The notes beneath the pieces are model-generated. The model was not told the origin of the DNA and made no database searches. It was given only the letters and a program-made list of their open reading frames with translations. DNA of 64,000 nt. Origin: Tessaracoccus oleiagri (GTDB lineage Bacteria; Actinomycetota; Actinomycetes; Propionibacteriales; Propionibacteriaceae). Shown here in pieces: positions 52,009-61,119 of this stretch. Numbering within the stretch: the stretch's first letter is position 1; each line of letters starts with the position of its first letter. The position numbers and the translations under genes are program-made. The DNA is taken from contig NZ_FNGP01000001.1 of the NCBI RefSeq assembly GCF_900103275.1, positions 496,001 to 560,000 of the forward strand, given 5' to 3'.

Positions 52009-53543
52009 TCAACCTCGTCCCCGTACCCGTGATGCTCGCCCTCCTGGGGGCCGCCGTCACGCTCATGATCCCTCGCCGACCGGTGGCGCAGCGCGTCATC
52101 TCGATCGGCTGCCTGACCGGCATCGTCGCGCTGGCCGGGCTGTTCATCTGGTACACCGACACCCAGGGCCCGATGGCGCTGTGGATCGGCGACTGGCCCG
52201 TCCTGCTGGGCATCGTGCTCGTCGCCGACCGGCTGAGCTCGCTCATGCTGCTGGTGGCGGGTGTGGTTGCGCTGTGCGTGTTGATCTTCTCCACCGGGCA
52301 GGACAAGGGCGAGGTCCGCCGCGAGACCCCGGTGTCGATCTTCCACCCCACGTTCCTGCTGCTGGTGGGCGGCATCGCCAACGCGTTCCTCGCCGGTGAC
52401 CTGTTCAACCTCTTCGTCGGCTTCGAGATCTTCCTCTTCGCCTCCTACGTGCTGCTCACGCTGGGCGGCACCAAGGAGCGGATCCGCGCGGGCACCACCT
52501 ACGTGATCGTGTCGCTGCTCAGCTCGATGCTGTTCCTCACCTCGATCGCGTCGATCTACGCCGCCACCGGCACGGTGAACATGGCGCACGTCGCGGTGCG
52601 GGTGGCGGAGCTGTCCGAACCCGTGCAGCTGCTGCTGCAGGTGATGCTGCTCACCACCTTCTCGATCAAGGCCGCGGTCTTCCCGCTGTCGATGTGGCTG
52701 CCCGACTCCTACCCGACCGCCCCGGCCCCCGTCACCGCCGTCTTCGCCGGCCTGCTCACCAAGGTGGGCATCTACGCGATCATCCGCACCCAGACGCTGC
52801 TCTTCCCCGACTCAGACCTCTCGACGCTGCTGATGATCGCCGCGCTGGCCACCATGCTGATCGGCATCCTGGGCGCGCTGGCCCAGGTGGAGATCAAACG
52901 TATGTTGTCGTTCACGCTGGTCAGCCACCTGGGCTACATGGTGTTCGGCATCTCGCTCGCCAGCGACGCGGGCATGGCGGCGACGATCTACTACACCGCC
53001 CACCACATCACGATCCAGGCGGCGCTGTTCCTCGTCACCGGGCTGATCGAGCGGCGCGGCGGCACGTCGTCGCTCGACGGGCTCGGCGGGCTGCTGAAGG
53101 TGTCGCCGGTCCTCGCCCTGCTCTTCTTCGTCCCGGCCATGAACCTCGGCGGCATCCCGCCGATGTCGGGCTTCCTCGGCAAGGTGGGCCTGCTGCAGGC
53201 CGGCGCCGAGTACGGCGGTCCCCTGGTGTGGGTCGTCATGGCCGGCGGCATCGTCACCAGCCTGCTGACGCTGATGTCGATGACGAAGGTCTGGAACCGC
53301 GCCTTCTGGGGCAACGTGCCCGACCGCATCCACGCCACCCAGGACAGCTACGACGGGGACGCCGGCGACGACGACGTCCGATTCCTGCCCCCGCTGATGG
53401 TCTTCGCGACCAGCGTCCTGATCCTCTTCAGCCTGGCACTCACCGTGTTCGCGGGACCGCTGTACAGCTACTCGGAGCGGGCCGCGGTGTCCATCCGCAG
53501 CGAGAACTACATCAGCGCCGTACTGCCGGAGGGGGTGCGATGA
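52005..53543 (+). CDS. mrpD: Na+/H+ antiporter subunit D
   Basis: A 512-aa NuoM/N-like subunit with about 14 TM helices. Conserved pieces are GDLFNLFVGFEIFLFASYVLL (split), FSIKAAVFPLSMWLPDSYPTAPAPVTAVFAGLLTKVGIYA (split, with functional Lys/Glu) and HLGYMVFGI. It is the second proton-conducting subunit. It is linked by ATGA overlaps on both sides. Confidence 0.95.
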   Translation: MINLVPVPVMLALLGAAVTLMIPRRPVAQRVISIGCLTGIVALAGLFIWYTDTQGPMALWIGDWPVLLGIVLVADRLSSLMLLVAGVVALCVLIFSTGQDKGEVRRETPVSIFHPTFLLLVGGIANAFLAGDLFNLFVGFEIFLFASYVLLTLGGTKERIRAGTTYVIVSLLSSMLFLTSIASIYAATGTVNMAHVAVRVAELSEPVQLLLQVMLLTTFSIKAAVFPLSMWLPDSYPTAPAPVTAVFAGLLTKVGIYAIIRTQTLLFPDSDLSTLLMIAALATMLIGILGALAQVEIKRMLSFTLVSHLGYMVFGISLASDAGMAATIYYTAHHITIQAALFLVTGLIERRGGTSSLDGLGGLLKVSPVLALLFFVPAMNLGGIPPMSGFLGKVGLLQAGAEYGGPLVWVVMAGGIVTSLLTLMSMTKVWNRAFWGNVPDRIHATQDSYDGDAGDDDVRFLPPLMVFATSVLILFSLALTVFAGPLYSYSERAAVSIRSENYISAVLPEGVR

Positions 53544-54163
53544 CCACCACCGCGCCGAACTGGAAGACCAGCCGCTGGCGGCTCCGCCCCACGGTGATGA
53601 TCATCAGCGCCCTCCTCTGGTCGATGCTGTGGGCGAGCATCGCGCCGCACATCCTCATCTCGGGGGCGATCCTCGGCTGGGTCATCGGCGTGGTCTTCCC
53701 GCTCCCGCCCATGCACTGGAGGGGCCGCTTCTCGCCGGTGTGGGCGGCGTGGCTTGTCGTGCGCCTGTTTTGGGACCTCACGGTCTCGTCGTTCCGGCTC
53801 ATCAAGTACGCGTTCGAGCGCAAGGTCGACCTGCACGCCGGCATAGTGCGCGTCGACCTGCTCTCCGACGACGACCTCTACCAGGTGGGCGTCGCATCGA
53901 TGATCTCCCTCGTGCCGGGCACGGTGGTGGTGGAGGTCGTGCGGCACCCGCGGCGGCTCTACCTGCACTGCGTCGGACTCGAGGGCGAGGACCCGGAGGA
54001 CGCCATCCAGGAGATGACCACCCAGGTGGAGGCCCGGCTGCTGCGCGCCATCGGGTCGAAGGAGGACTGGCAGCGGTTCCAGGAGGAGCGCATCACGCCG
54101 TCGGTGATGCCGCCGACGGACTGGATGGCCGAGGAGGCCGACGCGGAAGGGGAACCGCAATGA
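53540..54163 (+). CDS. mrpE: Na+/H+ antiporter subunit E
   Basis: A 207-aa MrpE with an N-terminal pair of TM helices (TVMIISALLWSMLWASI, ISGAILGWVIGVVFPL). The family motif SMISLVPGTVVVEVV is present, followed by a soluble C-terminus ending EGEPQ. ATG 53540 overlaps the mrpD stop; its own stop overlaps mrpF. Confidence 0.93.
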   Translation: MTTTAPNWKTSRWRLRPTVMIISALLWSMLWASIAPHILISGAILGWVIGVVFPLPPMHWRGRFSPVWAAWLVVRLFWDLTVSSFRLIKYAFERKVDLHAGIVRVDLLSDDDLYQVGVASMISLVPGTVVVEVVRHPRRLYLHCVGLEGEDPEDAIQEMTTQVEARLLRAIGSKEDWQRFQEERITPSVMPPTDWMAEEADAEGEPQ

Positions 54164-54471
54164 CCGTCGTCGTCAACGCGATCCTGCTGCTGGCGGCGCT
54201 GCTGCTGACGATCTCGGCGCTCGTCGCGATCCAGCGCATCGCCGTCGGACCGAGCCAGCTGGACCGGAGCATAGGCTCCGACTTGATGGTCGCCGTCGTG
54301 ATCGGCTCCGTGGGGCTGTGGGCCACCTGGGCGGACCAGGACACGGAGATCGTGATCCCGCTGCTGCTGTCGATGGTCGGTTTCACCGGTGCCGTCTCGA
54401 TCGCCCGCCTGGTCAGCGAGCGCGTCGTCTACCGTCCGAAGTCCGGCGAGAAGATCAGGGGGGACCGCTGA
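54160..54471 (+). CDS. mrpF: Na+/H+ antiporter subunit F
   Basis: A 103-aa MrpF with three TM helices. The motif AVGPSQLDRSIGSDLM matches the family GPS..DR pattern, and the third helix is IVIPLLLSMVGFTGAVSIA. ATG 54160 is within the mrpE stop overlap. TGATG links it to mrpG. Confidence 0.93.
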   Translation: MTVVVNAILLLAALLLTISALVAIQRIAVGPSQLDRSIGSDLMVAVVIGSVGLWATWADQDTEIVIPLLLSMVGFTGAVSIARLVSERVVYRPKSGEKIRGDR

Positions 54472-54881
54472 TGACCGCCGTCCTCGACCTAGTCTCCGCG
54501 CTCTTCGTGCTCGTCGGCGCCTTCATGTGCTTCGCGGCCGCCGTGTCGCTGGTGCGCTACCCCGACGTGCTCGGCAAGCTGCACGCCATCACCAAGCCGC
54601 AGTCGCTCGGGGTCATGGCCATCGCGATCGGGGTCGCGCTCGGGGTGCGCACGTGGTGGGCGCTGTCCGTCGCGATCATCACGATCGTCTTCCAGTTGCT
54701 CACCTCACCGGTGGCGGCCAACATGGTGGCGCGCGGCGCCTATCGCTCCGGGATCGTGCCCAGCCGCAACTTGAACGTCGACCACCTCGCCGAGGACCTC
54801 GACGAGGCGGACGCCCGCCCCGACCGACTGACCCCGCCACCGGGCGGCAACAGTGAGCCCTCGGGGGATCACACCCGCTAA
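54471..54881 (+). CDS. mrpG: Na+/H+ antiporter subunit G
   Basis: A 136-aa MrpG with three TM helices. Its motif VRYPDVLGKLHAITKPQSLGVM is typical (split), and LLTSPVAANMVARGAYRSG ends the membrane part. An acidic tail of 40 residues follows. It closes the mrpA-G operon and pta starts 18 nt later, so read-through into pta is possible. Confidence 0.93.
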   Translation: MTAVLDLVSALFVLVGAFMCFAAAVSLVRYPDVLGKLHAITKPQSLGVMAIAIGVALGVRTWWALSVAIITIVFQLLTSPVAANMVARGAYRSGIVPSRNLNVDHLAEDLDEADARPDRLTPPPGGNSEPSGDHTR

Positions 54882-54899
54882 TTCGGATAGGCTGACGGC

Positions 54900-56951
54900 G
54901 TGACCAAGAGCGTTTACATTTCAGCTGCCGAGCGGCAGGTCAGCAAGTCCGCGATAGCACTCGGAGTGCTGGAGCTCTTCGAGAGCCGCGTGAAACGTGT
55001 TGGCGTGTTCCGCCCGCTGGTGCACTCCCTCGAGCACGACATCGTCGCCGAGGCGCTCCTCGGCGAGAGCAAGCAGTCGCTGCAGTCCGCGCTGGGCGTC
55101 ACCTACGAGCAGTACGCGAACGACCCCGAGGCCGCCATCGACACCGTCGTGGCGAAGTACTCCGCGCTGGCCGAGAACTACGACGCCATGGTGATCGTCG
55201 GCTCCGACTACACCGACATAGAGTCCGCGCAGGAGCTCGACCACAACGCCGTGTTCGCCGCCAACCTGAACGCCCCGGTGATCTTCGTCACCCGCGCCGG
55301 CAAGCGGACCCCCGACGAGGTCGCCCGCCTCACCGAGACCGCCGTCGACGCCTTCGAGGCCCGCCACAACTCCGTGATCGCGATCATCGGCACCCACGCC
55401 GACCCCGCCGGACGCGAGGAGGTCGCCGAGCAGCTGCGCGCGATCCGCGACGTGCCGGTCGCCGTCGTGCCGTTCAACGCGCTGCTCGGGGCGCCCACCG
55501 TCGGCCAGCAGTTCGAGGCCACCGGCGCGCAGTTCTGGCGCGGCAAGGAGCGGTTCCTCAACGCGGAGGCGCTGCACACCATCGTCGGCGCCATGACCCT
55601 GCCGAACCTGCTGCCTTACCTGCAGCGCGAGGCCACCGTCGTGCTCCCGTCGGACCGCACCGAGCTGGTGCCAGCGCTGATCATGGCGCACCTCTCCCCC
55701 GAGTACGGGCCGCTCGCGTCGTTGATCCTCACCGGCGGCTTCCAGATCCCCGAGTCGATCGAGAAGCTGTTCGCCGACTCCGGCATCGACCTGCCGATCG
55801 GCATCACGAAGGAGGACACGTTCACGACGGCGACGAAGCTGCAGTCGGTGAACTCGTTCTCCACCTCGTCCCCGCGCAAGATCGAGGCGGCGCGCAACCT
55901 GTTCGCCTCCTACGTCGACTCCGAGGCGCTCCTCGCGGCGATCGACCTGCCGCGCACCGGCATCCGCACGCCCACGATGTTCGAGCACCAGCTGATGGGC
56001 CTGGCGCGGGCGCACCGCCGGCGCATCGTCCTGCCCGAGGCCACCGACGACCGCGTGCTCACCGCCGCCGACATCGTCCTGACCCGCGGCGTGGCCGACA
56101 TCATACTGCTGGGCGACGCGGGCCGCATCGCGCGACGCGCCTCCGAGCTGGGCCTCAACCTGTCCGCCGCCGAGGTCGTCAACCCGAACGACCCGGAACT
56201 GGTCGAGCGCTTCGCCCACGAGTACGCGCATCTGCGCGCCCACAAGGGCGTCAACGTGGAGCAGGCCCGCGAGAAGCTGCAGGACCTGTCCTACTTCGGC
56301 ACCATGATGGTCCACCTCGGCATGGCCGACGGCATGGTCTCCGGCGCCATCAACACCACCGCCAACACCATCCGCCCGTCGCTGGAGTTCATCAAGACCC
56401 GCCCCGGCGTGAGCGTCGTGTCCGGCTCGTTCCTGATGGCCATGTCGGACCGCGTCCTCGTCTACGCCGACTGCGCCGTCAACCCCGACCCCACCCCCGC
56501 GCAGCTCGCCGACATCGCGATCAGCTCCGCCGCCACCGCCGAGACCTTCGGCATCGAGCCGCGGATCGCGATGCTGTCGTACTCGACGGGCGACTCCGGC
56601 TCCGGCGCGGACGTCGACAAGGTCCGCGAGGCCACGCAGCTCGTGCGCGAGCGGGCCCCGCACCTGAAGGTCGACGGCCCGATGCAGTTCGACGCGGCGG
56701 TCGACCGCGTCGTCGCCGAGAAGAAGATGCCGAACTCCGAGGTGGCCGGCCGGGCGACGGTGTTCATCTTCCCGGACCTCAACACCGGCAACAACACTTA
56801 CAAGGCCGTTCAGCGCCACTCCGGCGCTGTCGCCATCGGACCCCTGCTGCAGGGCCTGAACAAGGCGGTCAATGACCTTTCGCGCGGTGCGCTCGTCGAC
56901 GACATCGTCTCGACGATCACGATCACCGCCGTGCAGTCCCAGACCCTCTGA
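54900..56951 (+). CDS. pta: phosphate acetyltransferase
   Basis: A 683-aa long-form Pta converting acetyl-CoA and phosphate to acetyl phosphate and CoA. Residues 1-200 form a BioD-like domain (SAAERQVSKSAIALGVLE), about 215-325 a DRTGG domain, and 355-675 the catalytic PTA_PTB domain (LPEATDDRVLTAADIVL; NPDPTPAQLADIAISSAAT; SYSTGDSGSG). GTG 54900 is the start. It pairs with ackA, which begins 19 nt later, forming the ATP-yielding acetate branch that would follow PFL. Confidence 0.95.
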   Translation: MTKSVYISAAERQVSKSAIALGVLELFESRVKRVGVFRPLVHSLEHDIVAEALLGESKQSLQSALGVTYEQYANDPEAAIDTVVAKYSALAENYDAMVIVGSDYTDIESAQELDHNAVFAANLNAPVIFVTRAGKRTPDEVARLTETAVDAFEARHNSVIAIIGTHADPAGREEVAEQLRAIRDVPVAVVPFNALLGAPTVGQQFEATGAQFWRGKERFLNAEALHTIVGAMTLPNLLPYLQREATVVLPSDRTELVPALIMAHLSPEYGPLASLILTGGFQIPESIEKLFADSGIDLPIGITKEDTFTTATKLQSVNSFSTSSPRKIEAARNLFASYVDSEALLAAIDLPRTGIRTPTMFEHQLMGLARAHRRRIVLPEATDDRVLTAADIVLTRGVADIILLGDAGRIARRASELGLNLSAAEVVNPNDPELVERFAHEYAHLRAHKGVNVEQAREKLQDLSYFGTMMVHLGMADGMVSGAINTTANTIRPSLEFIKTRPGVSVVSGSFLMAMSDRVLVYADCAVNPDPTPAQLADIAISSAATAETFGIEPRIAMLSYSTGDSGSGADVDKVREATQLVRERAPHLKVDGPMQFDAAVDRVVAEKKMPNSEVAGRATVFIFPDLNTGNNTYKAVQRHSGAVAIGPLLQGLNKAVNDLSRGALVDDIVSTITITAVQSQTL

Positions 56952-56970
56952 CCCGAGAAAGGCGCCGACG

Positions 56971-58155
56971 TTGGCTTCCATCCTTCTGCTCAACTGCGGT
57001 TCATCGTCCATCAAGTACCAGCTCCTCGACCCGGAGGTGGGCGTGCCGGAGGCGGTGGGCATCGTCCAGCGCATCGGCCAGGACGTCTCCACCATCGACC
57101 ACGAGGTGGGCGACCAGGAGCTGCATGACGAGCGGCGCTTCGCCGACCACACGGAGGCGGTCGCCGCCGTCGTGAAGATGTTCGACGAGCACGGGCCGAG
57201 CCTCGACAAGGTCGTCGCGGTGGGTCACCGCACCGTCCACGGAGGTGACGAGTTCGTCGAGTCCGTGGAGATCACCGACGCCGTGGTCGCCAAGCTGCAC
57301 GAGCTGATCCCGCTGGCGCCGCTGCACAACCCGCCGGCCATCGCCGGCATCGAGGGCGCCAAGGCCGTGCTGCCCGACGTCCCGCACGTCGCGATCTTCG
57401 ACACCGCCTTCTTCTCCTCGCTGCCCGAGGAGGCCTACACCTACGCGATCGACCGCGAGGTGGGGCGCAAGCACGGCATCCGCCGCTACGGCTTCCACGG
57501 CACGTCGCACCAGTTCGTCTCGCAGGAGGCCGCGAAGTTCCTCGGCCGCCCGCTCGAGGACCTGAAGCTCATCGTCGCCCACATCGGCAACGGCGCCTCC
57601 ATGTCGGCCATCGACGGGGGCGTCGCCATCGACACCTCCATGGGCCTCACGCCGCTCGAGGGGCTCGTGATGGGGACCCGCTCCGGCGACATCGACCCCG
57701 GCGTGCACCAGTTCCTCGTGGGCAAGGGCATGACGATCCAAGAGGTCGACACGCTGCTCAACAAGCAGTCGGGCCTGCTGGGCATGGCGGACAAGACGGA
57801 CATGCGCGACATCGTCGCCGCCGTCGAGGCCGGTGACCACGACGCCGAGCTGGCGCTGAAGATCTACACGCGCCGCATCGTGAAGTACATCGGCGCCTAC
57901 GCCGCCATCCTCGGCGGGGTCGACGCGGTCGTGTTCACGGCCGGCGTCGGCGAGAACGCCGCCGAGGTGCGGCGCCGCGTCGTCGAGTCCCTCTCCGGCC
58001 TCGGCTTCGAGCTCGACCCCGAGGCGAACGCCGTCCGCTCCAAGGTGGCTCGCGAGATCACCGCGCCCACGTCGAGGGTGAAGGTGCTCGTCGTCCCGAC
58101 CAACGAGGAGTTGGCCATGGCCCGCGAGACGATGCGTGTGATCAGCGAGGGCTGA
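56971..58155 (+). CDS. ackA: acetate kinase
   Basis: A 394-aa acetate kinase making ATP and acetate from acetyl phosphate. Signature pieces are LLLNCGSSSIKYQL (adenosine/phosphate-binding N-terminus), HRTVHGGDEF, FDTAFFSSLP, YGFHGTSHQFVS, HIGNGASMSAIDGG, TRSGDIDP and FTAGVGENA. The likely start is TTG 56971, eight bases after GAGAAAGG; no ATG fits. It is translationally close to pta. Confidence 0.95.
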   Translation: MASILLLNCGSSSIKYQLLDPEVGVPEAVGIVQRIGQDVSTIDHEVGDQELHDERRFADHTEAVAAVVKMFDEHGPSLDKVVAVGHRTVHGGDEFVESVEITDAVVAKLHELIPLAPLHNPPAIAGIEGAKAVLPDVPHVAIFDTAFFSSLPEEAYTYAIDREVGRKHGIRRYGFHGTSHQFVSQEAAKFLGRPLEDLKLIVAHIGNGASMSAIDGGVAIDTSMGLTPLEGLVMGTRSGDIDPGVHQFLVGKGMTIQEVDTLLNKQSGLLGMADKTDMRDIVAAVEAGDHDAELALKIYTRRIVKYIGAYAAILGGVDAVVFTAGVGENAAEVRRRVVESLSGLGFELDPEANAVRSKVAREITAPTSRVKVLVVPTNEELAMARETMRVISEG

Positions 58156-58158
58156 CCC

Positions 58159-58560
58159 TCAGCTGCGCCGCACGAAGCCCCAGATACCGATGGCGGCGAC
58201 GGCGAGCGCGAACACCACCAGCACCACCTGGACCACCACCGCGGCCCCGCTCCCGAGCGGGGCCGCGAAGTCTCCCAGCATGGGCCCGGCGACGAGTGCG
58301 CCGGCGGCGCCAAGCAGCCCCAGCAACAGCGCCGACCAGCGGCCCGCGTCGCGGGTGCCGCCCTGACCCCGCGCCGCCCGCAACTGACCGATCGCCATCG
58401 CGGTCACCGCCAGCGCGCCCACCACCGCCAGCACGGCCAGCAGCCGGACGCCGGGGAGGTCGGTGGGGACGACGAAGATGAGCGCCACGGCCAGGGCCGT
58501 CGCCACGACGCCGAGGCCGGTCGCGGAGCGCCAGAGACGCTCTTCCCGTGTGCGTGACAT
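58159..58560 (-). CDS. four-TM small membrane protein
   Basis: A 133-aa protein with four hydrophobic segments (about 11-32, 38-57, 75-95 and 103-128) and a basic N-terminus (SRTREERLWRS). I do not recognise a family. It is convergent with ackA (stops 3 nt apart) and divergent from the cassette starting at 58613. Confidence 0.55.
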   Translation of the reverse strand: MSRTREERLWRSATGLGVVATALAVALIFVVPTDLPGVRLLAVLAVVGALAVTAMAIGQLRAARGQGGTRDAGRWSALLLGLLGAAGALVAGPMLGDFAAPLGSGAAVVVQVVLVVFALAVAAIGIWGFVRRS

Positions 58561-58612
58561 GGTCGGCAGTATGCCAGAGCGTACTGATCGGGACAGTTGC
58601 TAGTGTGCGGCC

Positions 58613-59182
58613 ATGCAAACCCAGACGGAACCGTCGAGCGTGGTCGCATTCACCTTCTCCGGTGGCCTCGTCGAGTCCGTGACCATCGCCGACGGCTGGT
58701 CCGGCACGGTGGACCCGGAGCAGTTCGGGTCGCTCGCCCTCGTCGCCTTCCACGAGCAGCGCGCCCGCGCCACCGCACCGTCCCCCACCGGGCCAGGGGC
58801 GGGACCCCTGCGCGTCCCGGCGTCGGTGCGCGATGACGTCGGCCAGCGCCTGCAGGCGCTCAACACCCGGGCCTTCGCCGCCCTGCGCTCCGCCGTCGAG
58901 ATGCTCGACGCGAAGTCCGCCCCACCCGAGCCCGAGACCCACACCGACCGCTACCGGCACGTGACGGTGACCGCGCGGGGCGGGCACGTCACCGGCATCG
59001 AGGTGAGTCCGCGCCACCTGTCGCAGGACCCGGTGCAGATCGAGCACGACCTCGCGGAAGCCCTCAATTCCGCCCTGGGGGCGGCGCGCGCCGGCGGCCC
59101 CGGCGACGACCTCGCCGCGCTCTGGGCCGAGCACGCCTCCATCAGCAAGATCCTCGACGACTACCGGGAGCCGCCCCGATGA
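58613..59182 (+). CDS. YbaB/EbfC-like protein, first gene of an unassigned three-gene cassette
   Basis: A 189-aa protein. Residues 1-40 form a beta-meander (VVAFTFSGGLVESVTI), then a helical stretch, and from about 115 a second strand set (RYRHVTVTARGGHVTGIEVSP) and a helix resembling YbaB/EbfC folds. YbaB-like proteins occur next to WXG100 genes in actinobacteria. No signal peptide or TM is present. Its stop overlaps the next gene (ATGA). Function is unknown. Confidence 0.6.
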   Translation: MQTQTEPSSVVAFTFSGGLVESVTIADGWSGTVDPEQFGSLALVAFHEQRARATAPSPTGPGAGPLRVPASVRDDVGQRLQALNTRAFAALRSAVEMLDAKSAPPEPETHTDRYRHVTVTARGGHVTGIEVSPRHLSQDPVQIEHDLAEALNSALGAARAGGPGDDLAALWAEHASISKILDDYREPPR

Positions 59183-59520
59183 CTGACTACGACACCCTCG
59201 CGTTCCGCGCCTCCTGGTTCAAGGCCCAGGAGGAGAAGCTCGAGGCGGCCGCCGACGAGCTGGCCTGCATCAGCGCCGACCTCCTCGCCATCGACTATGA
59301 CTGGCAGGAGAGCTACCGCTTCGCCCCCTTCCGGGACGCCTACGACGAGATGCGCACGGCGCTGACCTCCGGCCCGGCCGGCGCCGACGAGGGGGTGGCC
59401 CTGCTGAACGACCTGCGCAGCGGCGTCGTCGACACGGGGCGCGAGTACCTGCGCACCGAGGCGCAGAACGCGGGCATCGCCCGCGAGATCGAAACGCTCA
59501 TCGAAGAACTCGACCTCTGA
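59179..59520 (+). CDS. WXG100/ESX-associated-like helical protein
   Basis: A 113-aa helical protein with two long amphipathic helices, a first one around ASWFKAQEEKLEAAADELA and a second around NDLRSGVVDTGREYLRTEAQNAGIAREIETL (split), joined by a turn containing DWQESYRF. Size and helix-turn-helix shape resemble WXG100/ESX secretion-associated (DUF2580-like) proteins, though a clean W-x-G is not seen. No T7SS machinery lies in the window. ATG 59179 overlaps the upstream stop. Confidence 0.6.
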   Translation: MTDYDTLAFRASWFKAQEEKLEAAADELACISADLLAIDYDWQESYRFAPFRDAYDEMRTALTSGPAGADEGVALLNDLRSGVVDTGREYLRTEAQNAGIAREIETLIEELDL

Positions 59521-59530
59521 GAGGAACGCA

Positions 59531-60280
59531 ATGACCGCGACCGAGGACCAGTACCTCGCCGATCTGAACGAGCTGAAGAGCGGCCTGCAGAAGGACCTGC
59601 CCCGCGTGCCGGGCGTCATCGACGGCTGCTGCGACGCCCTCCGCTGGGTGGTGTTCTGGGACCGCGGCTGGGTGGAGGGCAAACGCGCGGAGGCCCACGC
59701 CGAGTTCGCGAAACTGCAGACCGAGGCCGACCGCTTCATCACCGCCTGCGAGGAGGAGTGCGGCATGGTGGTCACCGTGAAGTCCATGCGCGAGGCGGCC
59801 GACGCGTACGAGGACATCGACTGGGACGCGCTCCTGTCGCAGGTCGACGTCGGCACCATGATGGGCGACCGCTCCGGCTGGGTGTCCCCCAACCAGGCGC
59901 TCTACGAGGCGAAGGTGGAGCCGCTGAAGGCGAAGATCCTCGGCCTCGAGTCCCAGCTCACCAAGATGATCGAGTCCATGCGGACCCTGGACGACACGCT
60001 GCAGAGCTACATCCTCGGTGCGCTGCTCGCGCTGGCCGGCATGCTGCTCGCCTACGTGGGGCTCATCGTCGCGCTGGCCACCGGGTGGACGGGCGTGGGC
60101 GCGATCATCGGGCTCGTCGTCGCCATCGTGAGCTTCCTGTTCTCGTTCGTGGCGTTCTTCACGCTGCCGGACGTGCGCGGCGAGGTCGAGGGCCAGCGGG
60201 ACTCCGTCTCGCAGGCGGCCTCGGTCGTCGACCAGTCGCGGTGGCCCGCGCCGCCGGCGCTCCCCGCCGGCAGCTGGTAG
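59531..60280 (+). CDS. helical protein with a C-terminal two-TM hairpin, possible effector
   Basis: A 249-aa protein with an N-terminal helical region (about 1-150, two or three long amphipathic helices, Cys pairs at 33-34 and near 73-77). Two TM helices (161-183 and 188-211) follow, then a 38-residue Pro-rich tail. The layout of helical bundle plus TM hairpin recalls pore-forming or WXG-linked effectors, but no family is recognised. It follows the previous gene by 10 nt with GAGAGGAACG as RBS, so all three are one operon. Confidence 0.6.
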   Translation: MTATEDQYLADLNELKSGLQKDLPRVPGVIDGCCDALRWVVFWDRGWVEGKRAEAHAEFAKLQTEADRFITACEEECGMVVTVKSMREAADAYEDIDWDALLSQVDVGTMMGDRSGWVSPNQALYEAKVEPLKAKILGLESQLTKMIESMRTLDDTLQSYILGALLALAGMLLAYVGLIVALATGWTGVGAIIGLVVAIVSFLFSFVAFFTLPDVRGEVEGQRDSVSQAASVVDQSRWPAPPALPAGSW

Positions 60281-60340
60281 CCGCCCCGGTGGTGCGAACG
60301 GCCGGGCGACGGCTCCCCGGAACGCGGTACGGTTAGCGTC

Positions 60341-61117
60341 ATGGCTACAGCGTTGATCACGGGAGGCACCGCCGGCATCGGATACGAGTTCGCTCGCGAA
60401 TTCGCGGCCCGTGGGACCGACCTCGTGCTCGTCGCCCGGGACACCGCCCGGCTGGAGTCCATCTCGTCGGACTTGCAGCAGACGTTCGGTGTACGGGTGG
60501 AGACCCACACTGCGGACTTGTCCGTGCGCGCCGACATGGAGCGCATCGCCGCGATCATCGAGGATGAGTCGAAGCCGCTCGACTGGGTGGTCAACAACGC
60601 CGGCTTCGGCCTCCACTCCACCGTGCTGGACCCCTCGGAGACCGACGTGCACGCGCGGGCCCTGGACGTGATGTGCCTGGCCGTGCTCGTGCTCGGCGGG
60701 GCCGCCGGACGGGCGATGCGTCGTCGCGGCTCCGGGCGGATCATCAACGTCGCATCCTCCGCCAGCCAGATCTTCACGGGCAACTACTCCGCCGTGAAGG
60801 CCTGGTGCCTGAACTATTCCGAGTCGCTCGGCGTCGAGCTCCACGGCACCGGCGTCACCGTCACTGCGCTGTGCCCCGGCTGGGTGCGCACCGAGTTCCA
60901 TGAGCGTGCCGGCATCAAGGCCCACAGCCTCCCGGACATCGTCTGGATCGACTCGGGGAAGCTCGTCAAGGAGGCGTTGCGCGACGCCGAGAAGGGCAGG
61001 CCGGTCAGCGTGCCCACGCTCAAGTGGAAGCTGGCGCTGCTGCTCGCCAAGTTCGCCCCGAAGAGCTTCCTACGGTGGTTCTCGCGTAAGCTCACCGCAT
61101 CCCGCAAGAAGAAGTAG
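60341..61117 (+). CDS. short-chain dehydrogenase/reductase
   Basis: A 258-aa classical SDR. NAD(P) motif GGTAGIG at 8-14, NNAG at 85-88, and the catalytic Tyr149-X3-Lys153 (YSAVK) with Ser at 139/140. The helical tail is basic (KLTASRKKK). It precedes the acyltransferase by 2 nt and is co-transcribed with the AGPS-like enzyme, so it may reduce an acyl- or alkyl-dihydroxyacetone phosphate, as the SDR PexRAP does in eukaryotes (inference). Confidence 0.88.
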   Translation: MATALITGGTAGIGYEFAREFAARGTDLVLVARDTARLESISSDLQQTFGVRVETHTADLSVRADMERIAAIIEDESKPLDWVVNNAGFGLHSTVLDPSETDVHARALDVMCLAVLVLGGAAGRAMRRRGSGRIINVASSASQIFTGNYSAVKAWCLNYSESLGVELHGTGVTVTALCPGWVRTEFHERAGIKAHSLPDIVWIDSGKLVKEALRDAEKGRPVSVPTLKWKLALLLAKFAPKSFLRWFSRKLTASRKKK

Positions 61118-61119
61118 TG

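Noticed and set aside
54921-57209. 762-codon minus-strand frame opposite pta and ackA
   Set aside because: Antisense shadow; pta and ackA motifs are complete on the plus strand.
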